The position numbers were made by a program, and so were the translations under genes. Shown here piece by piece: positions 33,701 through 44,606 of a DNA stretch of 64,000 bases. Numbering within the stretch: the first letter of the stretch is position 1; each line of letters opens with the position of its first letter. The stretch spans positions 28,553,929 through 28,617,928 of the forward strand of contig OZ012544.1 of the NCBI GenBank assembly GCA_963935595.1, in the 5' to 3' direction. The notes beneath the pieces were generated by a model. The model was not told where the DNA came from. It did not search any database and saw only the letters and a program-made list of their open reading frames with translations. The DNA is from Schoenobius gigantellus. Lineage: Eukaryota; Arthropoda; Insecta; Lepidoptera; Crambidae.

Positions 33701-34403
33701 TCATACTGTTGCCTTTAGCTTGATCTAAAACTAATGCTAAAAGTTCACGAATGTAGATCTCTATAAGTAGTTCGTCTCGGGCGTATCTGTTCTTTAACTG
33801 CTTGACAGCTTCTTGATAATTTTCGCTTGATGGTGGAAAACTTTCTATGAGTGCTCTAGCCGGTGAACCAATTTCTGTACTTTGTAATAAATAAGCAAAC
33901 TTATCGTCGTCATCAATATTTTCATCAGTGTGGATTTTCTTAAAAATTCCCCAGAATTTTATCCAATTTTTTGGAGACCCGTCAAATGTGGGAACATCCA
34001 GTTTTGGTAGGCGTATACGTCTCTTAAAATTAGCGCTACCAGAACCAATCATAGATGCGCTCTCGAATTTGGATTCTGGATTTTCCGACTTATGTGTGTT
34101 ACAAATTTTCTCGTATTTGTTTTTTACTTTAAGCCATTCTAATTTGTAAGTTTCAGTAACGTCGCAGTCTTTTTCAAACTCATCTTCGTTAAGGTTGTCT
34201 GATTCTAACCATTTTTCTTTTATCAAGTAATCTACTTTGAAAAGATTTTCGGCTTTTTCACTTAAATATTCGAAGTAGGTTTGGACTTCATCGATTTCAA
34301 ACTTACTTTTTAATGACTCCAACAGCTCTGTTTTAGCTCTATAAAATAACTTCCTGGACAGCGTGCGTTCTTTCTTTAGACTCTCCATAATCACGGTCGC
34401 CAC
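30750..34403 (-). CDS. BEL/Pao gag, protease, reverse transcriptase and RNase H polyprotein
   Basis: Uninterrupted 1217-codon frame beginning just inside the 5' LTR. The gag part (about 1-340) ends in three cysteine/histidine knuckles near 355, 390 and 410 (CIWCEKTNHSSLEC, CYVCLKVGHNGKKC, CLICAKRHCVLLC). An aspartic protease motif (FIDTGAQRSYI) is near 475. The reverse transcriptase lies at about 700-950 with TADIKKAFLQI and the catalytic box as YVDN, a form I recall from other insect BEL elements, instead of YVDD. RNase H follows with FSDASAKAFAA near 1047 and WTDSSVALAWI near 1120. Particle assembly and cDNA synthesis in the cytoplasm are its roles. The frame stops before the integrase because of a frame change near 30755. 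Confidence 0.88.
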   Translation of the reverse strand: MATVIMESLKKERTLSRKLFYRAKTELLESLKSKFEIDEVQTYFEYLSEKAENLFKVDYLIKEKWLESDNLNEDEFEKDCDVTETYKLEWLKVKNKYEKICNTHKSENPESKFESASMIGSGSANFKRRIRLPKLDVPTFDGSPKNWIKFWGIFKKIHTDENIDDDDKFAYLLQSTEIGSPARALIESFPPSSENYQEAVKQLKNRYARDELLIEIYIRELLALVLDQAKGNSMTLASLYDRLKTQLRALETLGVTSDKYAAMLYPLVESALPADLLRVWERQRCEDPKDTDILEKLLKFVRLEVESEERIQITRRGIGEDNIIASKVPTAACLIAGEVKNTSKESTGKEVKLACIWCEKTNHSSLECYKAQRMSLERKNEIIEKKKACYVCLKVGHNGKKCRAFTKCLICAKRHCVLLCTNISNASSSKKNITQITETVASTSQSNSGSNAETATTYLQTLEVKIGHLKVRAFIDTGAQRSYIRRDIIEKLQLKPVGEECLSHSLFGAIETIPEKHQRFDITVESFHNDFLIKMTVLDKRQICGFIPQIRTSTVLYDKLKRKNIILSDSGRESLDIGLLIGADYAGHILTNLNVYVEKDIFAIKTKLGWTVQGVTYDRQNSVVNSTVCLNDISQLWDLDVLGIEEPEKVMNKQEKEMELMEDFRKSISINSIGRYEVKLPWKLIHPVLLENKDLAYKRLQSTTKRLESLNELKNYDSVFKEWLHLGIIELESDESIPGHYIPHQAVIKNSSATTRIRPVFDASAKDSNGNSINSSLEKGLNFLELIPIMMTRFRLHKIGLTADIKKAFLQISLPESDRVFLKFLWWADADMKKTLTYRHCRVVFGLTCSPFLLAATIRHHLEQIPTTYQATAQLLNQSFYVDNCVVSLETVEEAEKFIKESCQILSERQFELRGWVTAPNRCEGAEDQDCITILGLNWDTGKDQLSCNLSPIKEIKCKVTKRELLSLANKVFDPIGFTCPVTLIPKLLLQKCWSLNVKWDAALPEDIYKKYVAWLKHIHLLSQCAIPRRLTVRPIKECKKSLHIFSDASAKAFAACVFLRAESVEEVTVQLVIAKSRVAPVKPASTPRLELIAALISARLFLQAKKALQIEDYDTYFWTDSSVALAWITHDGDWNTFVKNRVTEIRQHTKLEDWRHISGTNNPADLPSRGCHAQSLLEGRWWLGPEWLKREKHDWPITQGIDYDEEEINKEKKNDL

Positions 34404-34407
34404 TAAA

Positions 34408-34596
34408 TGTTACGTGAGCGTCTGCAGGTTCATAAAACAGATGTCCAATATCGGATATTTTCAATAAAACAGTATTCGCAGTTGTTTCGTAGTCAATATA
34501 TTTTTAGCATAAATTAAAAAACATGACACATGACAAATCTGACAAATATCTACAAAACGAATTGCCTATTATTTAAAGCACTATGAACATCCAACA
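34408..34596 (-). repeat. 5' LTR of the BEL/Pao element
   Basis: Identical to 28936-29124. On the minus strand it is followed by TTTAG and TGGCGACCGTGATT, the position of the primer-binding site. Confidence 0.85.
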
Positions 34597-35095
34597 CCAA
34601 GATCATTAAAGTCAGTATCTGATGATGGGATCTCATGAACATTGATGGAAACCCTAATTTAATACCTGGTATTTATTTAGGGTTTTCTTTCTTTCTTTCA
34701 CTAAAAAGATTCCATTCACTAAAAAGTTACAAATAAAAAATATTTTACAGAAAATAAAAACCGACTTCAAAAACACTGAAAGTTTAAAATAATATAAGAA
34801 TAGGTACAGATACAACATCACACTTCTATATTGAAGACGGTGACAAATTTTAAGACTTTCAAGGGGATCATCGTTTGGCACCGACTTCAATATAGAAGTG
34901 TGATGTTGTCTGTACCTATTCTTATAATATTATTTTAAACTTTTCAGTGTTTTTGAAGTCGGTTTTTATTTTTTGTAAAATATTTTTTATTTTGGGATTG
35001 ACTATTCGCAAACATTGAGTGCAACATTTGATGGAGCGATGTCTAGTTAGTAACCATGAAGTGCGGTTCAGTGTGAATGTTTGCATTGTTGGAAA

Positions 35096-35290
35096 TGTAA
35101 TCTTCGGACCTGTGTATATTGAACGGTCATTGAGAGGTGAAAATTATTGCGAAATTTTACGAAGCTCTATCGAAGATTTGTTAGACGATGTACCTTAAAG
35201 TTTAATAGAACATCATTATGATGGGATCCCGCCTCATTGCACAAGGTCAATGCGTAATTATTTAAATTTATTTTCGTTTGTCGGGGCTGA
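35096..35290 (+). pseudogene. Fragment of an IS630/mariner-like transposase
   Basis: The frame reads GPVYIERSLRGENYCEILRS and, after one internal stop, HHYDGIPPHCTRSMRNYLN. That is the pattern of the second catalytic aspartate region of Tc1/mariner-related DDE transposases (GPYFF..TLTG..Y.E.L, then FQQDGAPPHY...VR.YLN). The stop and lost ends make it a dead fragment. The family call rests on this motif pair only. Confidence 0.6.
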
Positions 35291-35726
35291 TTATGCATGT
35301 TAGCTGTTGTACATTACAAAGTTGTTTTGTACAAAGCTGATTCAATTTTGTAAACACCTGTACTGTTTGATTGCAAGTTTTTAAACACGCCTTACGTTTT
35401 TAGATTATGTGGGTCCTAAATCAGTAAAAGAGTATTATATTATCTGTGGTAAAAGTATGAAGGGATAGTTGGAATCACACAATAAACAAAATTATTGATT
35501 AATGATAACTGAAACTGCGCCGTATGTGCATTGCATAGGGTTCATATTGGCTCGTTGTTCCGGCGAAGCAACGACTGGCCGCGGCGCTAGCTAGTATCAT
35601 CCACAATATACCTAGAGAACGATACAGTAGCCCGACTCCATATAAAGGGACGAATCGGCGCACGCACACATACAAACGTCGTTTACACAGTGTCACGCCG
35701 CGCGCCGGCAGAGATTGTTGTGCTAC
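35291..35726. other. Gene-free stretch
   Basis: AT-rich, then GC-richer from about 35560. Nothing was recognised. Confidence 0.4.
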
Positions 35727-35763
35727 ACGTACACGCCGCGCCGCTCACGCGCGGCGTGTACGT
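35727..35763. repeat. GC-rich palindrome
   Basis: GTACACGCCGCGC and its complement surround a short CGCTCAC loop, in a GC-rich island just before hairpin MITE E. Confidence 0.65.
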
Positions 35764-35837
35764 ATACGTTCACCGATATTTTGTAGGTACCAACCCTAGC
35801 GCCCAGTTCAGCTTTAGGTATAAATTTCAAAGACGCC

Positions 35838-35990
35838 TGCCCCCGTAGCACGTCCACCAAAACACGATATGATAAAGCGATTTATCGCGGTGAACTGTCA
35901 ATTTACGACGAAACCCTATTGTCTTTTGACAGTTCACCGAGATAAACGGCTTTATCATATCGTGTTTTGGTGTACGTGCTAGGGGGGCTG
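35838..35990. mobile_element. Hairpin MITE E, copy 3
   Basis: Same foldback as copies 1 and 2, with outer ends TGCCCCCGTAGCACGTCC and GTACGTGCTAGGGGGGCT. It is closer to copy 2 than to copy 1. Confidence 0.8.
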
Positions 35991-37524
35991 AGTCGGGATA
36001 CTGTATAGTTCTCTATATTGTGTATCAGCTGACTTTAGGCTGACGACTCGGTCACAGTTCGCACATATGAATGAAAAGGCGGGACGCGTTGTCCTGTTTT
36101 TAATATTTTTTATAGATATTTTGAAGTACCTACATATTATTCGAAAAATATTGTGATTAAAGAAATAATTTACAAATTAGTTTTTAATATTGATCCTTAG
36201 ATGTTATTTTTCGATTTTCGCTCCTACTTAAAGAGTGATCCTGTATAGTGTAGTCGCCGGTAATTAGTTGACGACGGTGAAGAGTATCTAATCTATGCAT
36301 GTATGTACTCATGATAACAAGAAACTTAATGTCGAATTCTTAACAAATGTTATGATTTTCCATAGTAACATTCATTCAATTATTATTATTTTAGACCATT
36401 ATGATTATTTTGTATAGAAAGCCGATTTTTTTTAAATTCGACGTTTCTCGACGAAAGTTGTTATCGTAAAATAATTACTCCTACAAAAAATAGTAGCCGC
36501 TATTAAACCGAAATTTTCCGGTTGGGGTACATCACTATTTAAAAAGAGTCAAAAATTGGTAACCCAGGAAATGTCAGTTTAGTCTACGAGATTAAAAAAC
36601 AGACTTTTAGTAGAATATACGCAACGTAATATAAGTTTCGTTTTACATGTGATTTATCGCTGGTTTTTTAAATAAATGAGCTATTTCAATGTTATTGCGT
36701 ACCAGATTTTATTTTTTCTGCGTGTAACGGTTTCTAACATAGAATTTGTTTTTATTGACAAATACTGAATTCGAGTGATTCAAAAATCCTTAAAATTGGG
36801 AACGGTAGAAAATAATTTCGCGCGTGATTTGTATTCGTGTTCGAATTCAAGATTCATTTCTAATGATTCAAAAATGCGTCTCTTGGAGAGCTGCGTGACG
36901 TCATCGTTTACGTCATCTTGGACTTAAGGTGCTAATGCTCTGAAGTGAAATCACTGTAAGCGAACTGTCAGTCTGACGTTCGATACTTGTGTTTTCGGCT
37001 GAAAATGAATGTATTTGTTCTGGATGAGCAACAGAGAAACAATGTTGTGATTAAAAATCCACAAAACCAAAGTGCTGAGAAGCAATTGAAAACAAAATGA
37101 CCTAACCTAACCAACATTTTAACTCATTTGACTTGACACGTTGATACGCTAAAACCCCGGTCCGTAAGCGTAAGCATACTGACAGCACTGTTAGCATTCT
37201 AACAGATGGGTCCCCTGCCTGATACCATTTTTTGACAGCTTTCAAATTTGACATTTGGACACTTTTTTTCATGAATCAAAAAGATTTTTCAGTGGATTTC
37301 AATAATAAATTGATAGATAGTTTTAGCCGATTTTGATTTGTATTATTTAAAATATTAAGTTTCTGTAATAAGTAGGTGAGGCGTCAAAATTCAGCACGAA
37401 AATTCAGTTCATACCGTTTCATTTGTAACAATTAGCGCGGCTAAAAATGTCAACATTTCTTAAAAGAAACGCCTAACGAGATGGTTAACTGGAACTGGAA
37501 CACAGCTCAAGAAGTTTAGACATG
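35991..37524. other. Gene-free stretch with one small open frame
   Basis: AT-rich. An ATG-initiated 31-codon frame lies at 37005-37100 (starts MNVFVLDEQQ), preceded by GC-richer sequence. It could be a stray first exon or a chance frame. The segment 36580-36613 is an inverted copy of 28146-28178. Confidence 0.35.
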
Positions 37525-38010
37525 GAACTATTGTATTGTACGTACCTGTATTAGTAGTTCCATGAGTTAAGACGTTTCAAAGGCAAAAGGATCAAGCCAT
37601 ACAACCAATGTATAAAGCATTTTTCAGACAATGGACTCAATTCTGTGCGCCCGCCGCCTAAATAACCTAAAAAATCATAAAGGAATCCAAAGATGAAATT
37701 AGCCCTATTTTAGCATATTTAGTAAATCTGTCATTTAATGAGGGTTGTTTCCCCGAAGTCCTTAAAAAGAACTATTGTATTGTACGTACCTGTATTAGTA
37801 GTTCCATGAGTTTAGACGTTTCAAAGGCAAAAAGATCAAGCCATACAACCAATGTATAAAGCATTTTTCAGACAATGGACTCAATTCTGTGCGCCCGCCG
37901 TCTAAATAACCTAAAAAATCATAAAGGAATCCAAAGATGAAATTAGCCCTATTTTAGCATATTTAGTAAATGTCATTTAATGAGGGTTGTTTCCCCGAAG
38001 TCCTTAAAAA
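37525..38010 (+). repeat. 244-bp tandem duplication inside a LINE
   Basis: GAACTATTGTATTGTACGTA to CCCCGAAGTCCTTAAAAAG occurs twice head to tail (37525-37768 and 37769-38010) with only a few differences. It includes the start of the reverse transcriptase region of the LINE that follows. Confidence 0.85.
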
Positions 38011-39380
38011 GTCAGTAATAAAACCTCTTCACAAAAAAGGTGAAAAATCAGACTTGAAAAACTATAGACCTATCACACTGATACCAGTATTATCTAAAAT
38101 ATTCGAAAAGGCCATGCACCTTAAACTAGTTCATTTTTTAATAAATATAATATTCTAAGAGAAGAACAGCATGGTTTTCAAAAACAGAAGTCGACCACAC
38201 TAGCAGCATTTAAATTAGTTCATAGTATTCTACTAGGCGTCAATAAACAAAACCTCACAACAGGTTTGTTCTTTGATATGTCTAAGGCCTTCGATTTTGT
38301 TTCCCATGATCTATTGCTAACAAAATTAGAACGATATGGTGTCAGGGGAGTAGCTTTAAATTGGATAAAGTTTTACCTAGAGAATAGATATCAATGTGTC
38401 TCAGTAAATAAAATTAATAAAGATAATGAAATACAATCCTACAAATCTGAATATAAAATAAATAAATTTGGTGTTCCGCAAGGTAGCGTACTAGGGCCGT
38501 TTTTGTTCTTAATATACATAAATGATATCCCAACAGTAACTAAATATAATTCTATTATATTTGCTGATGATATCTCCATCGTAATAACTGATAGTAAAAG
38601 TACATCTTATAATGAACATGAAAATAATATAAATAATACAGTTAAATCTATTATAGAATGGCTAAAGTACCATAATCTACACATTAATATTGATAAGACA
38701 CATTACATACATTTTAATAATAAATTTCAAGAAAATACTATATCAAACTTAAAATAGAATCATCAAGCAATACATGAAACAGTTGATATAAAAATTCTAG
38801 GATTAGATGTACATAACATGTACATAATGTATGTAATAAAATTAATAAATTTATATATCCTTTGTAAAATTTACAAACTGTAGCGTCTCGTAATGCTGCA
38901 CTAACTGCTTACCATGCTTATGTCGAATCAGTTCTAAGATATGGTTTAATAATCTGGGGTAACAGCACTGAATTCAAAAGAGCTTTTATATGCCAAAAAA
39001 AATGTATACGTGCTATCTGCGGAGCTGCTCCTTATAATTCATGTAAACCCCTTTTCAAAAAACTTAATTTATTACCCCTTCCTTGTTTATATATTTTTGA
39101 TATTGCAAAATTTGTTAAAGAAAATAAAAGTCTCTTCAAAAGCACAAAGGAATTATTTCCTAATAAATATACAAGGTATGTAAATAGACTTGATCGTGGT
39201 GTTCGGCCTAACTGTACAAAATTTATTATTAATTGTTATTGTATGTGTATTTCTATATATAATAAGGTACCAGAAAATATAAAAAAATTAACATTAAATA
39301 GATTTAAAATTGAATTGTATAAATGGTTAATTAGTAAATTATTTTATTCTGTTAAAGATTTTTTAGATAATAATTAGTTT
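37970..39380 (+). pseudogene. LINE reverse transcriptase, broken
   Basis: Frame pieces show KSVIKPLHKKGEKSDLKNYR and PITLIPVLSKIFEK (37970-38158), FFDMSKAFDFVSHDLLLTKL, GVPQGSVLGPFLFLIYIND and the catalytic FADD (IIFADDISIVI) at 38266-38757. After a stop at 38757 they continue with many stops through a thumb-like region. The clade is close to CR1/Jockey in motif style and is not assigned further. Confidence 0.75.
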
Positions 39381-39426
39381 TAGTATTATTAGTTTTTTAG
39401 ATTTTTTTATGATACACATAATTTTA

Positions 39427-39552
39427 AGTCTTTAGATGTTATAGTATTATAACAAGAAAATGTCGAACTATTTTGAAGCTGACCATCTGAGTCTTTAGAT
39501 GTTATAGTATTATAACAAGAAAATGTCGAACTATTTTGAAGCTGACCATCTG
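39427..39552 (+). repeat. 63-bp tandem duplication
   Basis: AGTCTTTAGATGTTATAGTA to GAAGCTGACCATCTG occurs at 39427-39489 and 39490-39552, identical by eye, in the 3' region of the LINE. Confidence 0.9.
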
Positions 39553-39769
39553 CAAATGTACTCACCATTTTCTTTTGTAAAGGAATAAATGATTTGATTA
39601 TATTTGATTTGATTTGATAAAACTAAAATTTCTAAATTTAAACTTAATTTAAATGGCCCGGCAGGTTAATGGTCGTAGCACACATATCAACTCGGAAAGG
39701 GATCGTCACCGTATCGCCTCGCCGTCAACCAGGCGTCAACCTAACGTAAGCGCGTTACCGATCGATCAG

Positions 39770-40143
39770 CAGAGGCGCGTTCAGCGCCTTTGGGCGTAGT
39801 TGTCCGGTTGTTTTTTAACTCGCTCAAAGGCGTTGAACGGATTGCAGCAACCAAATCTCTTATCTCCCTCTTTCACATGATTTTTTATTTCTCTCTCTTT
39901 CTAGTAGATGACATTATAGAATATGGCCGCCAATATCATCCAATCACGTAAGAGTATTTCAGTCATAAACGTCAGAGCGTTTTACAACCATCAAATTCGA
40001 TGGTTGTTCGGTTGTAACTCGCGCCGACACTCAAAGGTCTTGAACGGGCAGGTTGTTTCACCCGGTTGTCACGCTCGAAGGCATATTGAACGGGGTTAGA
40101 GCGAAAAGTTGTACTTCGCGCGAAGGCTCTGAACGCGCCTCAG
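39770..40143 (-). mobile_element. Non-autonomous element A, copy 3, reverse orientation
   Basis: About 374 bp with the same terminal inverted repeats as the copy at 26386-26756, in opposite orientation. It sits inside GC-richer sequence (39650-40210) that may be another element. Confidence 0.8.
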
Positions 40144-41424
40144 CTCCGAATCGACTCGGCTACGGCAAGGCGACGCCGCGCTTACGGCTCGCCGGCCGCA
40201 GGTTGACGGCTAATGGTAGGTAATGTTCTATTGATTTTCATCGCCAGAGAAACGGAAATCAATAGAAATCGAGCACAAATGACACTTGAAAAGCGCTCGA
40301 CGCAGGAAGAATTATTCAAAAATAGGGCCCCAGGCCGCGGAGCGGGGCGTGGACGAAAACGTAAGCTAGGGTACGGAGTCGTAAGACAGCGTACGGTGAG
40401 AAGTAAGCGCGGGTACGGCAAGTCGACCACTCACCGTACTGCGGTTCGTGAGCTTGTCCCGAGGCGAGGCGATTACGTTACGATTCCGACTAGTGTGCGT
40501 TGCAGTAGGGAGTTTCATACAAAGAATACTGAACGGCTAGAGTTGATACGTTTACGAGTGGATATGTGTGCTACGACCATAAGAAAGTGCTATTCTACGG
40601 TGACAGGCCAACTTAGGCAGAGATTAAGCGTAATTCTAAAATGTCTTTAATTGTGTAAGTTTTAATTGTGTTTGTGTTGCTATCTTAAAAATATTAAAAG
40701 TAAATTAATGGATGGATCTTGTTGTTAAAGAATTTATAACAAGTAATACATATTTAATGTACATTTTTATCTTATTTTTAACAATATAATTGTAACTACT
40801 AAAAAAATATTTTTATTTTCCTATTCATTTAAGGCGCAAACAATAAATTTGGGCAATATTAAAATTTCTACCTCGTTTCTATTTCGATTTGTATTTTTCA
40901 TTACCAAAATGGTGGATTTTAGCAAGGTTTTAATTTTAATCGGGATGATTTTAGTCGCCGCTAAAATTAATCAGTTTAGGAAGTTTACGCGTAAAAACCT
41001 ATGTTGAATTGACCGTCTAAAATTAGAGACGTCAGATTCAAATTGGCAATGTCAGTTGAATTTGACAGTTACGGTAGAATAGGAAAATGGTTTAGCGAAA
41101 AGCTATAATTAGGAAAAGCGGAATAAAATTTGGAAAAGCGGCCGCTTCAGAATTGAGTCCAAATCACGTCACAATTATATTTGTAGGTTGGTTTATTTTT
41201 TGACCAATTTTCACGAAACCGGTACCTACAATTTTGAAATATTTGAAAAGTGAAGCGAGATCAATACCCTTTTTAAGGTATTTTTAAAGGTGTTATGTTT
41301 TTTGCACACATATTATGATTAAAGAATCAAACATTTTGATAATAAAAAAAATATCTAACTGCAATGATTCTAGGTTACGCGTAGAGATTCTTGATTCTAA
41401 TGTCTAAAATGATCACTTTTTATG
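40144..41424. other. Gene-free stretch with a doubtful 145-codon frame
   Basis: A basic open frame at 40213-40650 (MVGNVLLIF..., rich in R, K and G) overlaps GC-rich sequence with repeated TACG motifs. I recognise no family and think it is probably fortuitous. The rest is AT-rich. Confidence 0.35.
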
Positions 41425-41746
41425 GATCTACCCAAGGAACATGGATTGGATACCGAACGAAAGGACCTAAAGAGTAGAACACATTGTACCTACGTTGATC
41501 TAAGTCGACATGACCGCCGATAAAAGTTCGTTTCCAAACCCAGCAATATGGGTATCAAATGAAAGGCCTTGAAGAGTAGAGCATTAGGTACCTAGGAAAA
41601 TCTACCTAAATTCAACATGGCCGCCGCTTAAAAAAATGATAAAGTTCGTTTTCAAACCCAGCAATATGGGTATCAAATAAAAGGCCTTGATGAGTAGAGC
41701 ACTATGAACCTAGCAACATTGACATAAATAAATACAACATGACCGC
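41425..41746 (+). repeat. ~120-bp minisatellite, left part of the array
   Basis: About three units with AAAGTTCGTTTCCAAACCC, AGCAATATGGGTATCAAATG, AAAGGCCTTGATGAGTAGAG and ACATGGCCGCCGCTC. It is cut off by the element at 41747-46542 and resumes at 46543. Confidence 0.85.
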
Positions 41747-42484
41747 TAGGGTATCCCAAAAAAATCAGTCTTTTTTTTCAACGCATACCCTCTTATTATT
41801 TTCGAATGGTGTCAAAACACATGTAAATAAAATTTTATGTACCTAGAACCAAAGCAACCCGTGCCGACTTGAATCGATACATGTCAGTACTTGCATACTT
41901 TGGCGCGTCGCGCGCGGCGGAATTAATGTATCGAAGGGTTTGTTATTTCTCGTTGGTCAATTAGTAAACACATTATTTTCGTTCAAAGAACGCAGTTCTA
42001 GAAAAAGGATATTCTTAATAGGGGATGTAAAATATTAAATTACCCTCAAAACTGCCCTCTAATGGACAAGTATTAGCAAGTTCTGTTCTATTTTATATTC
42101 GTGCCGCCATTCGTTTTTTATTAATTATGATTAATTAAAGACATTTCTACAAAAAATAGCACAGTCACGAACTCAATACAGATACTTCAGATTTATATTT
42201 ACGTATTTTGTACACATTAACCGTATAGAATAGTCGAAATCATAATTATTGCTTAAAGTGGCCACTTTAGCAATAATGAGGATCAGTACAACTATTACAA
42301 ACTTGTTCAAATTAGTATTCACATTATTCTCTATGACAAACTAATGGTATATGTTTTTGAATTATCGAAATCGGCCCATTAGTCACCGAGATATTGAGTT
42401 TTAAACCTAGACCCGTGCGGACGGTTAAAGCCGTGTGCCGAGAATACGCGTGACGTCACAGGCTCCATGCCGTGCGTTCTCCTT

Positions 42485-43658
42485 GTACGCTCACGCCTCT
42501 GTCCGCCAGGCAACGGTGTGAGTTAAGATGTTTCATTTGTGTATTAAGGTGTAATGTGCTTAAATATATGACATTGTGATATTGTATATCGAACTAGTTC
42601 TAATCATGCCTATAAATTACTTAAATCTTTTTGTTTTGTGATTGAATTACTGTTAAGAGGCCAATCACAAAATCGCGGCGCGCGGAACTAAACAAACAAA
42701 CTTTTCGGCATCGCCGACGAAACAATATAAATTCTAGTTCTATTTCATTCATAAGAAATATATCGCTTTATAAACATATAAATAACACAACAGTTTAAGC
42801 AAGGGTTAAAAAATATTTTGGCATAAAAGTTACGTTTAAGCGATTGAGAACTTCGTACATAATCTGAATTGTTTCGACGGCTTTTCGTTAGAAAAGTTAA
42901 TTAGATTAAGAATTTCTTTCTTTTCTTAGGAGCCATTAAACGAAATATATTTAATTTTTGTTGAAGTGAAGGATATTGTGTCACGTAAAATTAATATTTT
43001 GATAGTTAATATTAAGCAGAATCTATAGAGTTCCCAAATCAGGTCCGCGTGAGTTTTTGCCTTAAACGTGCTTCTGGTAAATAACTGTGACTAAGTTATA
43101 AGCCGCTTTATTGTTACTGTAGATAACAATATTATCAAGTAAATGCTTTTTATTGCAACCAACGAAAGGTATACTATTTTAACCATTTAAAACCTTAATC
43201 TGCGCGTTCTTTTGTAATAGGCCTCTTAAAATAATGTAAGCTCATACCATTTATGTTGTGTGGAAAGTATGAGTAAACTTATAGTATATCAAAATATGAT
43301 ATTATATAATACATTAGCAATGTATCTATAACCACTTATAATATTGCTGTACCTTTTCCTTAAATAAATAAACTAACTTATTTAGATCATCAGTTCCGGA
43401 ATTGTCTGCTGGTCCCAGGTCTCTTCAATATAGTAGTTGTGAATGAATATAATTTACAAAGACTTTCCAGCATTTTTTTTGTAGGGGTCTATTTCTTCAT
43501 ACTTCTTATTTTACAAGTAAGTATAAATAAAATATAGATTTATTTAAAACGGTTTCTATTTTTTTACATAAAGGATAAAATAAGAAATCAAAATCATAAG
43601 AACACATTTTGGTACAACCAGCTGTTGGTATCTTGACTATTGCGTGCACCATAAATAC
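42485..43658. other. AT-rich interior of the 4.8-kb element
   Basis: No gene was recognised. Confidence 0.4.
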
Positions 43659-44448
43659 CTATTTGAAATTCACGGCCCTTTGTATATATTTACTTTGTGT
43701 ACTTAATAAAGAGGACAGGCTGTCTACATCGGGCGGAAACAGGCTTACTCGTACATAGACGGGGGCATACAGCGATCTAGGTGCAGTTAGGAATGAAGGA
43801 TTCAAGCCCGTTTGTGATAGCGCGCGATTCACATATCGATACATAACGCTCTGTCTCACGCTGCCAAGCAATTCGAGCCACTGCTGCTGAAGAAAATCCA
43901 CCTCGCGGCCGTAATGAAGCTGAATAACCACACCGTCGGGGTTTTGTGGCCTCCCGGTCTTCTTCTACAAGCTGGCCGTCACCAGCATGTCGCCCGCTCA
44001 TATGAGACTACTGACGCTATTTCGGACCTTCGTTTTCTTGGTCAAGGAGGCCACCTTCCAGTCACGCCCAAACTCGCAGGTATACCCCAGGACAGCTGCC
44101 TGTCGCTGTGCCTCTACGCATCCTACATCGAAAACATCTTCATCTTCCAAGACCAGTTCCAGGAGGGGCAGCAGGACTTGTTGTTAGCCCTGCTCGCCGT
44201 CGAAAGCGCCTTCTTCGCTTCGTCGCGGATGGTGAGCCTCGCAATCAGGCCAAGATGGCCCGTGTCATCCAGCGCCCGTTACTGACATCCTGGCTGCCGC
44301 TGCATATGAAACTGTCATGTTCGTTTGCGAACGGTGAACCCGCTAGGACAACGTATAATGCACGTGAGTAAGCCTCGGGTGTTACGAAAACCTTAGCACT
44401 ACTTCGAAGTACTCCTCGATATCTACAACTAAGGTCGGCCTTCTGCAT
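43659..44448. other. GC-rich coding-like island, unidentified
   Basis: Composition rises sharply compared with the flanks. Overlapping open frames exist on both strands (43914-44285 plus, 43659-43931 minus, 44245-44448 minus), but none extends across the island and none shows a domain I know. It may be a decayed gene carried by the 4.8-kb element, whose own transposase is missing. Neither strand nor product can be decided by eye. Confidence 0.35.
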
Positions 44449-44606
44449 CTACTTGTGGTTGAGCCGATTCGCCCCTCTATTGTGTATATGCAGTTGATAG
44501 ATTGATCTGTCGTTTATACATCCATTTTACATCCAAAGCTGCTGCTCAAGTGCTCATATAATCAATGTCGCCAAAATAATATACTAAAATAATAATATAC
44601 CTACCC

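Larger units (their letters stand above)
28936..34596 (-). mobile_element. BEL/Pao LTR retrotransposon with identical LTRs
   Basis: The 189-bp LTRs at 28936-29124 and 34408-34596 are identical by eye, which implies very recent insertion. Coding runs on the minus strand in gag, protease, reverse transcriptase, RNase H, integrase order, the BEL/Pao arrangement. A five-base CTAAA precedes both LTRs and may belong to the repeat. I could not find a clear target duplication. Two frame changes interrupt pol between 30480 and 30760. Confidence 0.85.
28577..34968 (+). mobile_element. Foldback element D, copy 2, interrupted by a BEL/Pao element
   Basis: The left part 28577-28930 and right part about 34597-34968 together match element D at 5691-6463, including the GTTACGCGATTACTCCGCC body and the terminal hairpin (arms at about 34757-34843 and 34881-34965). 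The LTR retrotransposon at 28936-34596 sits between them. Confidence 0.75.
37650..39640 (+). mobile_element. Decayed 5'-truncated LINE
   Basis: It begins within the duplicated segment and runs through a reverse transcriptase to a (TTTGAT)n-like tail at about 39585-39620. A 63-bp tandem duplication lies in the 3' region. The 5' boundary is uncertain. Confidence 0.65.

Noticed and set aside
28146..36613. Inverted 34-base pair (28146-28178 and 36580-36613) as termini of one large element
   Set aside because: Similarity fades quickly outside the short match and no target duplication was found. Two copies of a dispersed repeat explain it better.
37005..37100. 31-codon frame starting MNVFVLDEQQ
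   Set aside because: Too short, with no splice donor, homology or context to support a gene.
40213..40650. 145-codon basic open frame near element A copy 3
   Set aside because: It overlaps GC-rich sequence with repeated TACG motifs, shows no domain and is flanked by repeats. It is probably fortuitous.
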